NCBI RefSeq assembly: GCF_000812025.2
Contig: NZ_JWJE02000033.1
Span: 1-42,962, forward strand
Length of the DNA stretch: 42,962 nucleotides
Source of the DNA: Bacillus thermotolerans
Lineage (GTDB): Bacteria; Bacillota; Bacilli; Bacillales; Domibacillaceae
Direction of reading: 5' to 3'
Of this stretch, positions 15,924-24,330 are shown in pieces. The position numbers were made by a program, and so were the translations under genes. A model generated the notes under the pieces. That model was not told the origin of the DNA, made no database searches, and worked only from the letters and a program-made list of their open reading frames with translations. The first letter of the stretch is position 1. Each line of letters opens with the position of its first letter.

Positions 15924-16739
15924 ATGAGACGTGAACAGACCATTAATGGGATCCGGCTTTCTTATGAATGGCTGCCTTGCCCTGGCAGCACCCGCACAAT
16001 CGTGCTTTTGCACGGCTTTTTATCCTCCTCCTTCAGCTTCCGCAAGCTTATCCCGCTGCTTCGTGGGCACTTTTCCGTCTTAACGATTGACTGGCCGCCT
16101 TTTGGCTATACCGAAAGACCAAGGTACTATACATATTCTTATGAAAACACAGCAAAAACGTTAGCCTCCTTCATTCAGCAAATGATAAGTGAACCGGTTA
16201 CCTTAACCGGTCACTCCATGGGAGGCCAGCTCGTACTGCAGATCCTTAAGCATTCTCCCAGCTTGGCTGATCAGGCCATTCTCCTATGTGCCTCAGGCTA
16301 CATACCAAGGGCCAAAGGCCGCTTAATTGCCGCCAGCTATCTGCCCTTCGCAGACTTTTTCGTTAAAAGGTGGCTCGAAAAAAGCGGAGTAGAGGGCAAC
16401 TTAAGAAGAGTCGTATTTGACCAGGCCATGATTGACGAGGAAATGATTCAAGGATACAGTCACCCATTTGAGACACGTGCCATTTTTAAAGGGCTTGCCC
16501 GTTTCCTTCGTCACCGAGAAGATGATTTAGCCAGCGAAGAATTGCAGAAACTGCAAACTCCTTGTCTGCTCATTTGGGGGGAGCACGACCGCATTGTACC
16601 CCTTTCTGTCGGCAGACGGTTAGCCGCTGACCTTCCGAACAGCCGGATAAAGATCATCAAAAAAGCCGGTCATCTTCTCCCGGAAGAAAAGCCAGAAGAG
16701 ACAGCCAGGCTGATGAAGCAGTTTATTTCTCAATCATAG
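15924..16739 (+). CDS. yugF: Alpha/beta hydrolase (YugF-like)
   Basis: 271 residues from ATG 15924, preceded by AGGAGGG at 15911; an in-frame ATG 42 bp upstream lacks a site. Single alpha/beta-hydrolase domain: oxyanion segment LLHGFLSSS, nucleophile elbow TGHSMGGQ, acid in LIWGEHDRIVP and histidine in IKKAGHLLPEEKP, so the Ser-Asp-His triad is complete. No signal peptide, hence cytoplasmic. Substrate is unknown; sequence cannot separate esterase, lipase or C-C hydrolase. The 3' end overlaps the convergent yugE by 6 bp, and the order yugF-yugE-patB matches B. subtilis. Confidence 0.88.
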   Translation: MRREQTINGIRLSYEWLPCPGSTRTIVLLHGFLSSSFSFRKLIPLLRGHFSVLTIDWPPFGYTERPRYYTYSYENTAKTLASFIQQMISEPVTLTGHSMGGQLVLQILKHSPSLADQAILLCASGYIPRAKGRLIAASYLPFADFFVKRWLEKSGVEGNLRRVVFDQAMIDEEMIQGYSHPFETRAIFKGLARFLRHREDDLASEELQKLQTPCLLIWGEHDRIVPLSVGRRLAADLPNSRIKIIKKAGHLLPEEKPEETARLMKQFISQS

Positions 16740-16997
16740 TTCGCAAGCAGCGTTATTCTTTATATGAAGCAGCCGCAGAGCTACCTCTTTGCAGCTTGAG
16801 AGCGGCACCTTCTCTTCGAAAGAAAACTCATAAATTTCCTGGATTTTGCTGGCCAGCTGACCGGGATTATCCGTCTGATGAACCGCCTGAATGGCATCGG
16901 CCGCCTCCGTGTCGTAGAAGCCGGCTCCGACCTTAAAAGGATCCCATTCCCGGAGAATACGCTGCAGCTCGATATTTGTTTCAATGTCTTTGTTCAC
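16734..16997 (-). CDS. yugE: YugE-like DUF1871 protein
   Basis: 87 residues from GTG 16997, chosen because AAGGAGGA lies 7 nt upstream and the size then matches B. subtilis YugE; the frame remains open to 17042. Small, acidic, helical protein with no membrane segment: LQRILREWDPFKVGAGFYDTEAADAIQAVH near the start, FSFEEKVPLSSCKEVALRLL near the end. Function not known. Convergent with yugF and divergent from patB. Confidence 0.8.
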   Translation of the reverse strand: MNKDIETNIELQRILREWDPFKVGAGFYDTEAADAIQAVHQTDNPGQLASKIQEIYEFSFEEKVPLSSCKEVALRLLHIKNNAACEL

Positions 16998-17091
16998 TCG
17001 CTCTTCCTCCTTGCTCGCAAGGCAAATCATTGCCCTTTTCACTAGAAATACTTTACCATGAACATGTACTAATTGTCAGGATGGTGAAATA

Positions 17092-18285
17092 ATGATGAAT
17101 AGATTCGATGAAGTAATTAACCGTACAGGTACCAATGCAGTTAAATGGGACCAGATCAAAGCAGTATTCGGTGTGGAAGATGCCCTGCCGATGTGGGTGG
17201 CCGATATGGACTTTGCCGCCCCCGAAGCGGTTCAGCAGGCTCTTGTAGAACAGGCGAAACACGGAGTCTATGGCTATACCGCCATCCCTGATTCTACGAA
17301 AGAAGCGATCGCTGGCTGGATGGCAAGCCGGCATAGATGGACCATCCACACAGATTGGCTATTGTTCCAGCACGGCGTCGTGCCTTCTCTTGGCACCGCC
17401 ATCGAGGCCTTCACGGATTTAGGGGATTCGGTGCTTTTACAGTCGCCTGTGTATACTCCGTTCTTTAACATGATTGAAAAAAATGGCCGCCTTGTCGTAA
17501 ACAGTGAGCTTATCCTGCGCGGGAACCACTATGAAATCGACTTTGATGACTTTGAGGAAAAAGCAGCCCGCGAGGAAGTGAAGCTCTTTTTACTGTGCAG
17601 TCCGCATAATCCAGGCGGCCGTGTATGGACGAAAGAAGAGCTGACAAGGCTGGCAGAAATCTGCCAAAAGCATAACGTCCTCATCGTATCGGACGAAATT
17701 CATGGCGACTTAACAGCAGAGCCGCACAAACACACGCCTATCGCTTCTATAAAAGAAGAGTTTCAGGATGTAGTTATTACCTGCATCGCTCCAAGTAAAA
17801 CATTTAACCTGGCCGGGTTGCAGGCATCTGCGATGATTGTACCAAACAAAGCAATCCGTGCTAAGCTTCAAGGCGTGTTGGCGAAGCATGGCTTCTTCAC
17901 GCTGAATATGATGGGTGTTGCCGGTATGGAAGCTGCTTATCGTGAAGGCGGCCCATGGCTGGATGAATTAATTTCATACATTCGCGGCAATGTCCAGCTT
18001 GTAAAAGAGTTTGTGGAACGCGAACTGCCTGAATTAACGGTGATTGAACCTCAAGCAAGCTATTTAATATGGATTGATTGCCGAAAGCTCGGACTTAGTG
18101 ATGAAGACTTGATGAAAAAGCTTTTGATGAAAGGAAAGCTTGCTCTTAATCAAGGCTCCAGCTACCGGTCTGGCGGCGAGGGCTTTATGCGTATGAACGT
18201 AGGCTGCCCGCGTTCCATTGTAGAGGATGGTCTGCAAAGATTGAAAAAAGCCCTTTCTCCTTCAGCTTCTCAAGATGAAGAGTGA
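17092..18285 (+). CDS. patB: PLP-dependent cystathionine beta-lyase (PatB/MalY family)
   Basis: 397 residues; C-S lyase converting cystathionine to homocysteine, pyruvate and ammonia. Visible: PMWVADMDFAAP (33-44), SPHNPGGRVW (170-179), SDEIHGDL (200-207), PLP Lys236 in APSKTFNLAGLQ and the C-terminal Arg region FMRMNVGCPR. Slightly longer than B. subtilis PatB. Two adjacent ATGs (17092, 17095) follow a weak ribosome binding site (AGGATGGTG). It lies 95 bp from yugE in the divergent direction and ends before a strong bidirectional terminator. Cytoplasmic. Confidence 0.9.
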   Translation: MMNRFDEVINRTGTNAVKWDQIKAVFGVEDALPMWVADMDFAAPEAVQQALVEQAKHGVYGYTAIPDSTKEAIAGWMASRHRWTIHTDWLLFQHGVVPSLGTAIEAFTDLGDSVLLQSPVYTPFFNMIEKNGRLVVNSELILRGNHYEIDFDDFEEKAAREEVKLFLLCSPHNPGGRVWTKEELTRLAEICQKHNVLIVSDEIHGDLTAEPHKHTPIASIKEEFQDVVITCIAPSKTFNLAGLQASAMIVPNKAIRAKLQGVLAKHGFFTLNMMGVAGMEAAYREGGPWLDELISYIRGNVQLVKEFVERELPELTVIEPQASYLIWIDCRKLGLSDEDLMKKLLMKGKLALNQGSSYRSGGEGFMRMNVGCPRSIVEDGLQRLKKALSPSASQDEE

Positions 18286-18333
18286 GAAGCAGACCTTCCG
18301 CCGATGCATACCCGTATAAGCTAAATAAAGAGG

Positions 18334-18370
18334 AAAAACGCCCAGCAAGCTAAGGCCGCTGGGCGTTTTT
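18334..18370. terminator. Bidirectional terminator between patB and queE
   Basis: A 13-bp perfect stem AAAAACGCCCAGC (18334-18346) / GCTGGGCGTTTTT (18358-18370) with A/T tracts on both sides serves the two convergent genes. Confidence 0.92.
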
Positions 18371-18376
18371 TCGTCT

Positions 18377-19099
18377 TTATACTCCTTGTTTGTTCCCCCA
18401 TACAAATGTATGAAGCTGAGGAAGAACACGTACATTTTTCCAATCGGCATCACTCATTACCTGATCAATCAGCCACTCGTACCGGTTCACCAAATAGGGT
18501 AACAGAGCTGAGGAGTCCTGTTCACTCAACTGACCATTCCCTGTTTGTAAAAAGAAGGGAACCTCCGGGTAAAGCTCATGCACCTTTTTAGCAAAGGACA
18601 AATCTTGCTCATCGAAAATAACAACCTTTAGGCTGACTGCCTTTTCTCTTTTCTTGAGCTTTCCGATGATGGCTGTTAGCTGCTCAAAGTCTGTATCCAT
18701 GCCTGAACTTGGCGGCTTTGGCGAAATAGTCAGGTCATCAATATCGTAGAACCAATCCTGCCAGCGGCTGCCCTGTGTTTCCAGCGCGGTCTGTACCCCC
18801 TCTTTCTTCAGCAATGCTGCTAAATCAGCTATTTGCGGCAAAAGAGCCGGGTTGCCTCCCGAAATTGTCACATGGTCACAAGACCGGCCGGCTAATCTTA
18901 CCAGTTCCGACCAGGTTTCTTCTGGAGTCAGCAAGCGAATTTGATCTTTTGCCGACCCATCCCAAGTAAAAGCTGAATCACACCAGGCACAGCGGTAATC
19001 GCATCCTGCCGTCCGGACAAACATCGTCTTACGGCCGATGACTGCCCCTTCTCCCTGCACAGTTGGACCAAAAATTTCAAGAACCGGAATCTTTCTCAT
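18377..19099 (-). CDS. queE: 7-carboxy-7-deazaguanine synthase (radical SAM)
   Basis: 240 residues; contracts the ring of 6-carboxytetrahydropterin to CDG in preQ0 synthesis. The radical SAM cluster CDYRCAWC has C33, C37 and C40 (CxxxCxxC), preceded by the substrate segment GPTVQGEG (11-18). Then TISGGNPALL and ALETQGSRW, where SAM-binding residues are expected; the loop reads TISGGNP as in the family. ATG 19099 overlaps the queD stop by 1 nt (TAATG), so translation is coupled. Last gene of queCDE; queF, which follows in B. subtilis, is absent here. Confidence 0.93.
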   Translation of the reverse strand: MRKIPVLEIFGPTVQGEGAVIGRKTMFVRTAGCDYRCAWCDSAFTWDGSAKDQIRLLTPEETWSELVRLAGRSCDHVTISGGNPALLPQIADLAALLKKEGVQTALETQGSRWQDWFYDIDDLTISPKPPSSGMDTDFEQLTAIIGKLKKREKAVSLKVVIFDEQDLSFAKKVHELYPEVPFFLQTGNGQLSEQDSSALLPYLVNRYEWLIDQVMSDADWKNVRVLPQLHTFVWGNKQGV

Positions 19100-19533
19100 T
19101 AGAAGTCCTCTTTCCGCGGGCGGAACACAACATAGCTCGTCGGTGTCTCTCTTAGGAAAACCTGCAGGCAGCGCGGGCGGTTCGGCATTTTATTCAAAGC
19201 TTCCTGAACAATTTCCCAAAACTTTCTAGCCACGACTTCCGTTGTTGGGAAATCATCGGCAGTCTCTTCATTAAACGCTGTATCTTCATTTAACACCGTA
19301 TGATCAAACCGCTTATGAATCAGATCTTTAATATCCTTAAAGTTCACTAAAAATCCCGACTCATTTAAATCGTTGCCCACGACTGTTACATTTACAAAAT
19401 ACGTATGTCCGTGAAGGCGGCGGCACACCCCTGCGTCTTCATGAGGCACATAATGAGCGGCGGCAAATTGAAAGTCTTTATTTAATTCATATCGGTAAGA
19501 ATGGGCAGGAGCGGGGTAAATTTGCTGCATCAT
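19099..19533 (-). CDS. queD: 6-carboxy-5,6,7,8-tetrahydropterin synthase
   Basis: 144 residues from ATG 19533, chosen for the GGAGGAG 7 nt upstream; the open frame extends 81 bp further back into queC but is not needed. T-fold enzyme making CPH4 from dihydroneopterin triphosphate. Zinc ligands His27, His41 and His43 (FAAAHYVP and LHGHTYF) and catalytic Cys37 (GVCRRLHGH) are visible, with a downstream FDHTVLNE motif. Begins 1 nt after the queC stop and overlaps queE by 1 nt. Confidence 0.93.
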   Translation of the reverse strand: MMQQIYPAPAHSYRYELNKDFQFAAAHYVPHEDAGVCRRLHGHTYFVNVTVVGNDLNESGFLVNFKDIKDLIHKRFDHTVLNEDTAFNEETADDFPTTEVVARKFWEIVQEALNKMPNRPRCLQVFLRETPTSYVVFRPRKEDF

Positions 19534-19534
19534 C

Positions 19535-20191
19535 TCACTTCTCCTCCTTTCTTGCCAAATAGGTTTGCAGACCGTTCTGGCGAAGCTTGCATGCTGGGCA
19601 TTCGCCGCAGCCATCGCCTTTCACACCGTTATAGCAGGTCAATGTACGTTCCCTTACATATTCAAATGCACGAAGCTCATCGGCTAATTCCCACGTTTCC
19701 GCTTTATCAAGCCACATAAGCGGCGTGTGAATGACAAAGTTCGTATCCATGGACAAATTCAACGTGACATTCAGTGATTTAATAAATACATCGCGGCAGT
19801 CCGGGTAGCCGCTGAAATCTGTTTCACAGACGCCCGTTACAATGTGACGAGCCTCATACTGCTTCGCCAGCACAGCTGCAAAGGATAAAAACAGCAGATT
19901 TCTTCCTTCTACGAAGGTTGACGGCGGCTGTCCTTCCTTTTCAGTGATCTCAATATCCGAGCGAGTCAATGCATTAGGCGCAAGCTGGTTCAATAAAGAC
20001 ATATCCAATATATGATGCGGAACCTGTAAGTCCCGAGCAATATCTGCTGCACATTCCAGCTCCAGGCGGTGTCTCTGGCCGTAATCAAACGTCACGGCAA
20101 TCACTTCAGCGAAGCGTTCCTTCGCCCAGAACAAGCAGGTTGTGCTGTCCTGCCCGCCACTGAAAACGACAACAGCTTTCTCATTTTTCAT
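19535..20191 (-). CDS. queC: 7-cyano-7-deazaguanine (preQ0) synthase
   Basis: 218 residues; ATP-dependent conversion of CDG to preQ0. PP-loop SGGQDST at 11-17; a C-terminal zinc site in [21 protein letters not shown] with the four-cysteine pattern C-x8-C-x2-C-x2-C. First gene of the operon, beginning at ATG 20191 with GAAGGAAGG upstream, and preceded by a preQ1-I riboswitch (20276-20341), so it is turned down when preQ1 is plentiful. Supplies the queuosine precursor for tRNA modification. Confidence 0.95.
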   Translation of the reverse strand: MKNEKAVVVFSGGQDSTTCLFWAKERFAEVIAVTFDYGQRHRLELECAADIARDLQVPHHILDMSLLNQLAPNALTRSDIEITEKEGQPPSTFVEGRNLLFLSFAAVLAKQYEARHIVTGVCETDFSGYPDCRDVFIKSLNVTLNLSMDTNFVIHTPLMWLDKAETWELADELRAFEYVRERTLTCYNGVKGDGCGECPACKLRQNGLQTYLARKEEK

Positions 20192-20275
20192 ACTTTATCT
20201 TTCCTTCCTTCTGAAATGAGCTGAAAGAGGAAAGAGATTCTGGAACTGTAGCTCTACTATCTTCTTAGGAAATAG

Positions 20276-20341
20276 AAAAAACCGTCCATAGGAAAGACAG
20301 GTCTTTTCGTAGTTTTTTATAGAGGGAGTTCGCGAACCTCT
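20276..20341 (-). promoter_or_regulatory. preQ1-I riboswitch with terminator platform
   Basis: The minus strand reads AGAGGTTCGCGAACTCCCTC followed by TATAAAAAACTACG, matching the preQ1-I aptamer: P1 stem AGAGG / CCTCT and an A-rich tail able to dock back into the loop. Downstream is a terminator-like hairpin, ACC(T)GTC / GACGGT followed by TTTTTT (20302-20276), with one bulged base. It lies 85 bp upstream of queC, so the arrangement is the classical transcriptional OFF switch. A TGCTATAGT extended -10 lies about 40 bp further upstream (minus strand, about 20385-20377). Confidence 0.92.
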
Positions 20342-20403
20342 CCTGCTTCAAGCAGAGTTCTTCCTTTTTACCTTGTACACTATAGCACAAACGAAATAAA
20401 AAG

Positions 20404-20433
20404 AAAAATAGCCAGAAAGGTTCGGCTATTTTC
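20404..20433 (-). terminator. Terminator of the 62-residue membrane protein gene
   Basis: A 9-bp stem AAAATAGCC / GGCTATTTT overlaps the end of the coding sequence (stop at 20426-20428). It is followed on the minus strand by TTTTCTTTTT. The same DNA lies just upstream of the queC promoter. Confidence 0.75.
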
Positions 20434-20614
20434 TCAATTCACTATATTTCTCGTTCACCCTTGCCTCTTCGCGCTTAGAAGCTCTTCGAAACAGCATAAA
20501 AACAATTACCGCACCTATAACAAACACTGCCATCATCAATACAGCTGGGATATATTCACTCTTATCCTCAGGAAAATACAAAAAGAACATATTTAGAACA
20601 AACCAATTCAGCAC
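20426..20614 (-). CDS. Small membrane protein with one clear TM helix, unknown
   Basis: 62 residues from GTG 20614 (AAGGAGA 8 nt upstream). A hydrophobic N-terminal stretch (1-13) and a strong membrane helix (about 22-43, YIPAVLMMAVFVIGAVIVFML) are followed by a basic/charged tail (FRRASKREEARVNEKYSELRK). It could be a two-pass or single-pass protein. It has its own terminator. I do not recognise the family; placement between queC and the cyclophilin gene gives no functional hint. Confidence 0.65.
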   Translation of the reverse strand: MLNWFVLNMFFLYFPEDKSEYIPAVLMMAVFVIGAVIVFMLFRRASKREEARVNEKYSELRK

Positions 20615-20727
20615 AGTCTCTTCTCCTTTCAGCCACTCACATAGCTATGTATTTACACGTGTGCCTTCTTCTATTATATCAAGTTCCCAAGGCTAAACCA
20701 ACAACGACAAGAAATCTTCATAATATA

Positions 20728-20757
20728 GAAAAAGCCGGAAGCTCATGGCTTCCGGCT
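20728..20757 (-). terminator. Rho-independent terminator of the cyclophilin gene
   Basis: A 10-bp stem AGCCGGAAGC (20733-20742) / GCTTCCGGCT (20748-20757) is followed by TTTTT on the minus strand, 5 bp after the stop codon. Confidence 0.9.
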
Positions 20758-20761
20758 CGTC

Positions 20762-21496
20762 TTATTCTACAACAGTGATTTTCTCAATCACGACATCTTC
20801 TTTAGGCTTATCCTGAGGACCTGTTGGTGTCTTCGCAATTTCATCTACGACATCCATGCCTTCCACCACTTGTCCGAATACGGTATGGCGGAAGTCAAGC
20901 CAAGGAGTGCCGCCGTTTTCTACATAATGCTCAATAACCTCCTGCGGGTATCCAGCCTGTTCCAGCTGTCCTCTGAACCCTGGATCCATGTTGCTGTTTT
21001 GCACGATAAAGAATTGACTGCCATTTGTATTAGGACCAGCATTCGCCATAGAAAGTGCTCCCCGGAAGTTGAACAGCTCACGAGAGAATTCGTCTTCGAA
21101 CGCTCCGCCGTAAATACTTTCTCCTCCCGTTCCTGTTCCATTCGGGTCACCGCCTTGAATCATAAAATCAGGGATGACACGATGGAAGATCAGGCCGTCA
21201 TAATAGCCATTCTTGCTGTGTGTAACAAAGTTCTCAACTGTTTTTGGCGCCTGTTCAGGGAACAATTTAATCTTGATTGTTCCTTTGTTTGTTTGCATTT
21301 CAACTAGCCGTTCATTTGCAGCTACTTCTGCTGTGAATTGTGGATAACTCATTTCTTTCTCTCCTTCCTGTTGTTCCCAACCTCCCTCTTCCAGCGCGGG
21401 AAGACTAGAAGATTGCTGCTGGGATTCCTCCCCTTTGCTGCAGCCAGCCAGCAAAAGCAGAAGAATGCCTATTCCTACAGTGAAAAGACGATACAT
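20762..21496 (-). CDS. Lipoprotein cyclophilin-type peptidyl-prolyl isomerase
   Basis: 244 residues. A lipoprotein signal peptide (hydrophobic 4-16, lipobox LAGC with Cys19) is followed by a polar linker (about 20-60) and one cyclophilin domain (about 65-240): [40 protein letters not shown] and [12 protein letters not shown]. The catalytic Arg (FHRV), Gln and Phe positions of cyclophilins are present. It should act on proteins outside the membrane. B. subtilis PpiB is a cytoplasmic single-domain enzyme of about 143 residues, so this anchored, extended form is a different type; other bacilli may have it. Monocistronic, divergent from kapB. Confidence 0.9.
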   Translation of the reverse strand: MYRLFTVGIGILLLLLAGCSKGEESQQQSSSLPALEEGGWEQQEGEKEMSYPQFTAEVAANERLVEMQTNKGTIKIKLFPEQAPKTVENFVTHSKNGYYDGLIFHRVIPDFMIQGGDPNGTGTGGESIYGGAFEDEFSRELFNFRGALSMANAGPNTNGSQFFIVQNSNMDPGFRGQLEQAGYPQEVIEHYVENGGTPWLDFRHTVFGQVVEGMDVVDEIAKTPTGPQDKPKEDVVIEKITVVE

Positions 21497-21609
21497 ATTT
21501 TTTCACCTCTGCTTTTCACTTTAACCGATTGTAATGAAAAAATCATCTTCCATCCATCAAAACTTTCCTTTTATGTTAAAGTGAAAGAGAACAATAGGAG
21601 GTGATGGCT

Positions 21610-22002
21610 ATGCAAGTAGGAGATATTGTAACGGCTTTTTACAAAACAGGAAAATACATAGGGGAAGTCACGGGCGTCTACCCTGACCGGTGCACAGTCA
21701 AAATAGCTGCTGTGCTTCGTCATCCTGCTCAAGGGGATCTCCATAATCCCAAGGAAGTAGAGGTTCCATTCTTTCATGAAAGAAAAGCGCTCGCTTACCG
21801 GGAGCAGGCGAACATCCCTTTAACAACTATTCAGCCCTATGAAGGAGATATACCAGACTACAATGCTTCTCTGAAAGAATCGGTGTTAAAGCTGAGAAAT
21901 CGGCTCGAGAAAGAAGAAACTGCCTTTTCACGAAAAAGCTTGGAAGCTCTCAACGCTGTCCAAAGAGAGTACGAGTTAATGTATAATCTTTCCTGGGACT
22001 AA
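21610..22002 (+). CDS. kapB: Kinase-associated protein KapB
   Basis: 130 residues from ATG 21610; AGGAGGTG at 21596-21603 fits this start better than the GTG/ATG just upstream. Begins MQVGDIVTAFYKTGKYIGEV, a small beta-rich domain, then EVEVPFFHERKALAYREQAN and a helical C-terminus. In B. subtilis KapB is needed for KinB-driven phosphorelay activation and lies in kinB-kapB-kapD. It has no lipobox despite the historic name. Neither kinB nor kapD is present in the window, so its partner must be elsewhere or the protein acts differently. Confidence 0.85.
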   Translation: MQVGDIVTAFYKTGKYIGEVTGVYPDRCTVKIAAVLRHPAQGDLHNPKEVEVPFFHERKALAYREQANIPLTTIQPYEGDIPDYNASLKESVLKLRNRLEKEETAFSRKSLEALNAVQREYELMYNLSWD

Positions 22003-22348
22003 ACCAGAAGCAGCCGATACAGTGAGTCAGCTGTTGCAAGCTGTTGGTTTTTCTGTTGATTTTTAGCACATTTGCTAATTTTATCGTCACAGCCTCTTTC
22101 TAAATCGTCATGTTTCGATTATTATGATGAAAGAGCTGTTTTCATACAGGGGAATAAGGTGACATATCAATCAGCAAAAGACCATACGGCAGAGTCCGGC
22201 ACATTCTGTCTGGTTTTTCGCTGATTGTTCGTTTAAACGATCGGCCCTTAAGTAAGCAGGCTCCCTTTCTATGAATCTTCTAATAGAAAGGTCCTTCTGC
22301 TTTTCTTGGGCAGGTAAAACTTGAATAGAAAAGGCGGTTTACAGAACA
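22003..22348 (+). other. Structured 346-bp intergenic region between kapB and pbpD
   Basis: No credible ORF. It holds a long imperfect hairpin closed by CAATCAGC (22168-22175) / GCTGATTG (22220-22227), a 12-bp perfect palindrome TCGTTTAAACGA (22229-22240), and a two-tier hairpin: AGCAG (22255-22259) and CCTTTCTAT (22264-22272) pairing with ATAGAAAGG (22283-22291) and CTGCT (22297-22301), followed by TTTTC. The last looks like an intrinsic terminator or attenuator about 45 bp before pbpD. Could be a small RNA or a regulatory leader. It lacks the T-box ACCGCG-type motif. Confidence 0.5.
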
Positions 22349-24205
22349 ATGAGGACAGTTTTTGGTTACCTGTTGATTGTATTGCTCGTTCCTGTGACTG
22401 TACTTTTATTTTACATCGCGAATGCAGAAGCCCAAAAGGTACAAGGCTTTGATGAAGTGATGGAGGAAAAAGTCATCTTAGATGAAGTCGAGCTTCCACA
22501 GGCGAGCAAGCTAGTCGACAAGAATGGTGAGACATACCTAGAGATTCACCAGCCTTATCGAGTGATTGTAGAGGGTGAGAAGATTCCCCCGTTTTTAAAG
22601 GAACTGTTTATACAATCGGAAGATAAGGACTTTTACGAGCACGCAGGTATTAATGCAGCTGCTATTATGCGCGCGATGCTTGTGAATGCCCAGGCCGACG
22701 AGATTGAGCAAGGCGCTAGCACAATTACACAGCAGCTGGCGCGGAATCTTTACTTATCACATGATCGCACAGTCGCCCGGAAAATTTCAGAGACGCTATA
22801 TGCCTATCAGCTGGAAAAGGATCTATCAAAAGACGAGATTTTAAACCTTTACTTAAACGCTATCTACTTTGGTCACCAAGTATATGGTGTAGGAGCAGCT
22901 TCCCAGTATTATTTTCAAAAGGATGTCAGCGAACTGACGAAGGCGCAAATGGCCTTTATCGCATCCATTCCGAACAATCCATCGCTGTATGATCCCCTTA
23001 ACCGCTTCGATAATACGAAAAACCGCCAGGAACGGCTGATTGATATTATGGAACGCGAAGGATTCATCACAGCAGCAGAAGCCGAGGAAATCAAGAAGGA
23101 GCCGATCAAGCTTCAGGTAAGAGATCGCATTGATAAGCATGCGAACTACTCTACTTATGTGACGGATGAATTGAAGAAGCTGATCGCTCAGACAGAAGGC
23201 TTTAATCAGCAAATGCAAAACGCCACGAAAGAAGAAAGAACACTTATCCAACATAAGCTGCAAGACCGTGTAGAAGAAGTTAGATCATCCGGTATTATTA
23301 TTCATACATCGCTTGATCCTGCTATGCAGCAAAAGACCGAACAGGCGGTTAGCGGCACGCTCGGAAACAGCTCTGTTCAAGGCTCAGCGGCTGTTATTGA
23401 TAATGAAACACGCGACATTGTCGCGCTTGTTGGAGGAAAAGATTTTCATAAAGGCGAATTCAACAGAAGCTTTCAAGGCTTTCGTTCTCCAGGCTCTACC
23501 ATTAAGCCATTGGTGGACTATGGGCCATATATCGAAAAGACTGGAGCAGGAGTGAACAGCTCAGTCAGCGCGAACAACTACTGCGCCCCTGGTTACTGTC
23601 CAGATAACTACAGTCACAGAGAATACGGAATGGTCACCTTGAAAGAGGCTTTTGCTAAATCGCATAATACCTCTGCTTTACGATTGTTTATGCAGACGGG
23701 TCCGAAAGAAGCCCTTTCTTATTTAGAAAAATTTGATTTTGAGAGATTAACAGAATCAGATATGGCAGCAGACCATTATTCAGCTTCTTTAGGAGCCTTT
23801 GAGCATGGTATGACTACACTGGAAATGGCCGGTGCGTATACATCCTTTATTGATGGAACGTTCACAAGTCCACGTGCTATTCAAAAAGTCACAAACCTTA
23901 AGGGAGAAGTGCTTTATGAATGGAAGGATGAGCCGGAGCGCGTATGGTCAGATGCAACCACTCAGAAACTGCGCAGCCTGCTTACAGCTGTTATTCAAAC
24001 GGGTACTGGAAAAGAAGCCAATCCGGGCACGCCATATGCTGGCGGAAAAACCGGAACCTCGGCAAATGTTCATGATCTCTGGTTTGTTGGGTTAACTAAC
24101 CAGTATACAGCCGGTGTCTGGGTCGGAAAAGATAACCCTGATAGTATTAGTTACCTGGAAAGCTATGGACCACAAAAAATCATTTGGCGACGCATCGTCC
24201 GATAA
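22349..24205 (+). CDS. pbpD: Class A penicillin-binding protein (PBP4-like, PbpD)
   Basis: 618 residues; bifunctional peptidoglycan glycosyltransferase/transpeptidase at the cell surface. N-terminal membrane anchor (about 4-24). GT51 domain: EDKDFYEH with catalytic Glu91 (91-98), GASTITQQLARNLYL (122-136) and the KDEILNLYLN segment. Transpeptidase: SxxK motif STIK (Ser383, Lys386), SxN as SHN (438-440) and KTGT (567-570). All catalytic motifs are intact. Length and position beside kapB match B. subtilis PbpD. The ribosome binding site (AAGGCGG) is rather far from the ATG, so translation may be modest. Confidence 0.93.
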   Translation: MRTVFGYLLIVLLVPVTVLLFYIANAEAQKVQGFDEVMEEKVILDEVELPQASKLVDKNGETYLEIHQPYRVIVEGEKIPPFLKELFIQSEDKDFYEHAGINAAAIMRAMLVNAQADEIEQGASTITQQLARNLYLSHDRTVARKISETLYAYQLEKDLSKDEILNLYLNAIYFGHQVYGVGAASQYYFQKDVSELTKAQMAFIASIPNNPSLYDPLNRFDNTKNRQERLIDIMEREGFITAAEAEEIKKEPIKLQVRDRIDKHANYSTYVTDELKKLIAQTEGFNQQMQNATKEERTLIQHKLQDRVEEVRSSGIIIHTSLDPAMQQKTEQAVSGTLGNSSVQGSAAVIDNETRDIVALVGGKDFHKGEFNRSFQGFRSPGSTIKPLVDYGPYIEKTGAGVNSSVSANNYCAPGYCPDNYSHREYGMVTLKEAFAKSHNTSALRLFMQTGPKEALSYLEKFDFERLTESDMAADHYSASLGAFEHGMTTLEMAGAYTSFIDGTFTSPRAIQKVTNLKGEVLYEWKDEPERVWSDATTQKLRSLLTAVIQTGTGKEANPGTPYAGGKTGTSANVHDLWFVGLTNQYTAGVWVGKDNPDSISYLESYGPQKIIWRRIVR

Positions 24206-24210
24206 TCATA

Positions 24211-24246
24211 AAAAAAGCTGCAAGGCGCACGCCTTGCAGCTTTTTT
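24211..24246 (+). terminator. Strong Rho-independent terminator of pbpD
   Basis: A 16-bp perfect stem AAAAAAGCTGCAAGGC (24211-24226) / GCCTTGCAGCTTTTTT (24231-24246) with a GCAC loop, 6 bp after the pbpD stop. Confidence 0.95.
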
Positions 24247-24305
24247 TGCTGTCATTCTTGCTCACTTGTAGATTCGAAGAAACCTTTCGGCCGCCGGACA
24301 TAAAG

Positions 24306-24330
24306 AAACCTGCCCAAATCAGGCAGGTTT
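24306..24330 (-). terminator. Terminator of yufK
   Basis: A 9-bp stem AAACCTGCC / GGCAGGTTT with a 7-nt loop overlaps the yufK stop codon; TTTCTTTAT follows on the minus strand. Confidence 0.75.

Noticed and set aside
22255-22305. T-box riboswitch ahead of pbpD
   Set aside because: The conserved T-box and specifier-loop sequences are absent and pbpD is not an aminoacyl-tRNA or amino-acid gene.
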